The position numbers and the translations under genes are program-made. This document shows, piece after piece, positions 62,298 through 64,000 of a stretch of DNA of 64,000 bases. The notes under the pieces are model-generated. The model saw only the letters and a list, made by a program, of their open reading frames with translations. It ran no database searches and was not told where the DNA came from. Position 1 is the stretch's first letter. Every line of letters starts with the position of its first letter. The stretch is from positions 372,001-436,000 of the forward strand of contig NZ_BPUO01000007.1 in NCBI RefSeq assembly GCF_022179805.1, given 5' to 3'. This DNA comes from Cupriavidus pauculus. Its GTDB lineage: Bacteria; Pseudomonadota; Gammaproteobacteria; Burkholderiales; Burkholderiaceae.

Positions 62298-62358
62298 ACG
62301 AACATCGCGTCCCGCAGGGGCGGGTACGCGCCCCAACGATCTCTCTGGAGACCAAACC

Positions 62359-63219
62359 ATGTTCAACTGGGTCAAGACCTTCATGCTGATGGCAGCCATC
62401 ACGGCGCTGTTCATCGTCATTGGCGGCATGATCGGCGGCCGCAGCGGCATGATGTTCGCGCTGCTGATCGCGCTTGGCATGAACTTCTTCTCCTACTGGT
62501 TCTCGGACAAGATGGTCCTGCGCATGTACAACGCGCAGGAAGTGGATGCCGGCAGCGCGCCGCAGTTCTACAACATGGTGCAGGAGCTGTCGCAGCGCGC
62601 CGGCCTGCCCATGCCGCGCGTGTACCTGATCAACGAGGACGCGCCGAACGCCTTTGCCACGGGCCGCAATCCCGAGCATGCGGCAGTGGCGGCCACCACG
62701 GGCATCCTGCGCGTGCTGTCCGACCGCGAACTGCGCGGCGTGATGGCCCACGAACTGGCACACGTGAAACACCGCGACATCCTGACGTCGACCATCGCCG
62801 CCACCATGGCCGGTGCCATCTCGGCGCTGGCCAACATGGCGATGTTCTTCGGCGGGCGCGACGCCAACGGCAACCGCAGCAATCCGATCGCCGGTATCGC
62901 CGTGGCCATCCTGGCGCCGCTGGCCGCTTCGCTGATCCAGATGGCGATCTCGCGTGCGCGCGAGTTCGAAGCCGACCGGGGTGGTGCCGAGATCAGCGGC
63001 GACCCGCAGGCACTGGCCAGCGCGCTGGACAAGATTCATCGCTATGCGCAGGGCATCCCGTTCCAGACCGCAGAAGAGCATCCGGCCACGGCGCAGATGA
63101 TGATCATGAATCCGCTGTCGGGCGGGGGCATCGCCAACCTGTTCTCGACGCACCCAGCCACCGAGGAACGCATCGCCCGCCTGATGCACATGGCGCAGAC
63201 GGGCAGCTATCCGGCCTGA
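62359..63219 (+). CDS. htpX: membrane zinc metalloprotease HtpX
   Basis: A 286-residue M48 protease. N-terminal helices at about 7-24 and 31-48, zinc motif HELAH at 131-135, a hydrophobic hairpin at about 140-190 and the third ligand Glu in REFEADRGG. It cleaves misfolded membrane proteins with FtsH. GGAGACC precedes the ATG. Downstream is a candidate terminator and then rsmB. Confidence 0.96.
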   Translation: MFNWVKTFMLMAAITALFIVIGGMIGGRSGMMFALLIALGMNFFSYWFSDKMVLRMYNAQEVDAGSAPQFYNMVQELSQRAGLPMPRVYLINEDAPNAFATGRNPEHAAVAATTGILRVLSDRELRGVMAHELAHVKHRDILTSTIAATMAGAISALANMAMFFGGRDANGNRSNPIAGIAVAILAPLAASLIQMAISRAREFEADRGGAEISGDPQALASALDKIHRYAQGIPFQTAEEHPATAQMMIMNPLSGGGIANLFSTHPATEERIARLMHMAQTGSYPA

Positions 63220-63285
63220 TGACTGGATTGTCCGGATCCGCCGCTTCGGACGGTTTGGCGGCGCGGCCGCCGACAACGGGTAAAC

Positions 63286-63325
63286 TGCCCGCTGTGTCCC
63301 ACAAACGGGACCGGCGGGCATTTTT
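63286..63325 (+). terminator. candidate rho-independent terminator of htpX
   Basis: Outer stem TGCCCGC/GCGGGCA with an inner GTCCC/GGGAC stem, followed directly by TTTTT. The interior bulges lower its strength. Confidence 0.65.
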
Positions 63326-63392
63326 GTACCCGCCGCTTGCCGACGCCACGGCGTCACCCCCTTCATTTTCATTGCCTGTCTGATTTTTCCGT

Positions 63393-64000
63393 ATGCGCCT
63401 GCCTCACGAATCCCTTGCCTTCCAGATGCTCGGTGCCGCCGCGGCTGTTCGCGGCGTGCACGAAGGCGCGGCCCTGCCGCAGGCCATCGAGGACGTTGCC
63501 ACGCACCTGCGGCTGGACCGCGTCCGCGACGCCGCCACACGCGGCGCCATCCAGGACCTGGCCTATCGCTCGGTGCGCCTGTTCGGCACCACGCGCGCGC
63601 TGGTCACGCAACTGGTGACGCGCCCGCCTGGCGCACTCGTCGATTCCCTGCTGGCCGTGGCACTGGCCCTGCTGATCGAAGGAGAGGAGGGCGACGGCAG
63701 CAAGGTGGGACGTGGCGGGTACTCGGATTTCACGGTGGTCGACCAGGCGGTCAGCGCGGCGGCATCGGAACCCAAGACTGCGCACGCGCGCGGGCTGGTG
63801 AATGCCGTGCTGCGCCGCTTCCTGCGTGAACGCAAGGCACTGATGCCGAAGGTCATGCAGGACGAGGAAGCGCGCTGGAACCTGCCGTCGTGGTGGCTCG
63901 CAGAACTGCGTCGTGCCTATCCGGACCAGTGGAAAGCGCTGGCCGAGAGCGTCAATGCACGGCCGCCGATGACCTTGCGTGTCAACACGCGCCGCATCTC
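63393..64000 (+). CDS. rsmB: 16S rRNA (cytosine-967-C5)-methyltransferase, 5' part
   Basis: The first 202 residues of RsmB (Sun); the gene runs off the right edge. The visible part is the N-terminal NusB-like RNA-binding domain with VRDAATRGAIQDLAYRSVR and ARGLVNAVLRRFLRER, then WWLAELRRAYPDQW and PPMTLRVNTRR leading to the methyltransferase domain. It lies after htpX, an order common in Burkholderiaceae. Confidence 0.93.
   Translation, partial: MRLPHESLAFQMLGAAAAVRGVHEGAALPQAIEDVATHLRLDRVRDAATRGAIQDLAYRSVRLFGTTRALVTQLVTRPPGALVDSLLAVALALLIEGEEGDGSKVGRGGYSDFTVVDQAVSAAASEPKTAHARGLVNAVLRRFLRERKALMPKVMQDEEARWNLPSWWLAELRRAYPDQWKALAESVNARPPMTLRVNTRRI

Overview
The window is GC-rich, densely coded chromosomal DNA from a beta-proteobacterium of the Burkholderiaceae, most likely Cupriavidus or a close relative such as Ralstonia. 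Pointers are the conserved rsmB-htpX-fmt-def-lysM-dprA-trx-topB block at the right end, a Bug-family binding protein at the left edge, Tat-exported TRAP and ABC-type binding proteins, a GTP-dependent PEP carboxykinase and paired Burkholderiaceae-type lipoproteins. I see no tRNA, rRNA, CRISPR array, insertion sequence or prophage. Genus is inferred from gene content only.

Region 1 (1-9107): the start of a Bug binding protein with a LysR regulator, then a MerR-type regulator convergent with a four-gene minus-strand operon: Baeyer-Villiger-type monooxygenase, short-chain dehydrogenase, alpha/beta hydrolase and a 'metal-dependent hydrolase' with a ferritin-like di-iron ligand pattern. Alcohol to ketone to ester to alcohol plus acid is the pathway this set suggests. 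Divergently, a small Tat lipoprotein and a GMC oxidoreductase form a second oxidoreductase unit. Region 2 (9322-15234): a TetR regulator, then an exported DUF1571-like protein, two paralogous lipoproteins and an OmpW-family porin in one direction, a cell-envelope set of unknown function.

Region 3 (15447-22550): a complete RND multidrug efflux operon (adaptor, pump, outer-membrane factor) with a divergent AcrR/TtgR-type repressor. An operator close to the E. coli AcrR site lies between the -35 and -10 of the pump promoter. Region 4 (22576-26060): a Tat-exported solute-binding protein divergent from a TctDE/QseBC-like two-component system.

Region 5 (26231-34415) is the most interesting. A Fur-box promoter precedes a TonB-dependent haem-type receptor, a CobN-like chelatase subunit with a signal peptide and a C-terminal membrane anchor, an ExbB/TolQ-like protein, a small DUF2149 protein with an ExbD/TolR-like transmembrane Asp, and a ChaN-type haem-binding lipoprotein. 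It looks like a haem or metalloporphyrin uptake and demetallation system in which a proton-driven motor may serve a periplasmic chelatase. Region 6 (34627-39067): an MdtAB-like RND pair without its own outer-membrane channel.

Region 7 (39328-54761): a MOSC protein, a D-2-hydroxyacid dehydrogenase, a structured intergenic element, pckG, a TRAP transporter with an enlarged DctM, a Cache-domain sensor kinase/NarL-type regulator pair, cstA with its small partner, a glycine-zipper protein, a tiny secreted protein of DGAK repeats, and a LysR regulator. Region 8 (54819-64000): topB, a thioredoxin-like protein, dprA, a LysM protein, def, fmt, htpX and the start of rsmB. Four copies of a two-hairpin REP-like element lie in gaps at gene 3' ends, three of them between convergent genes.
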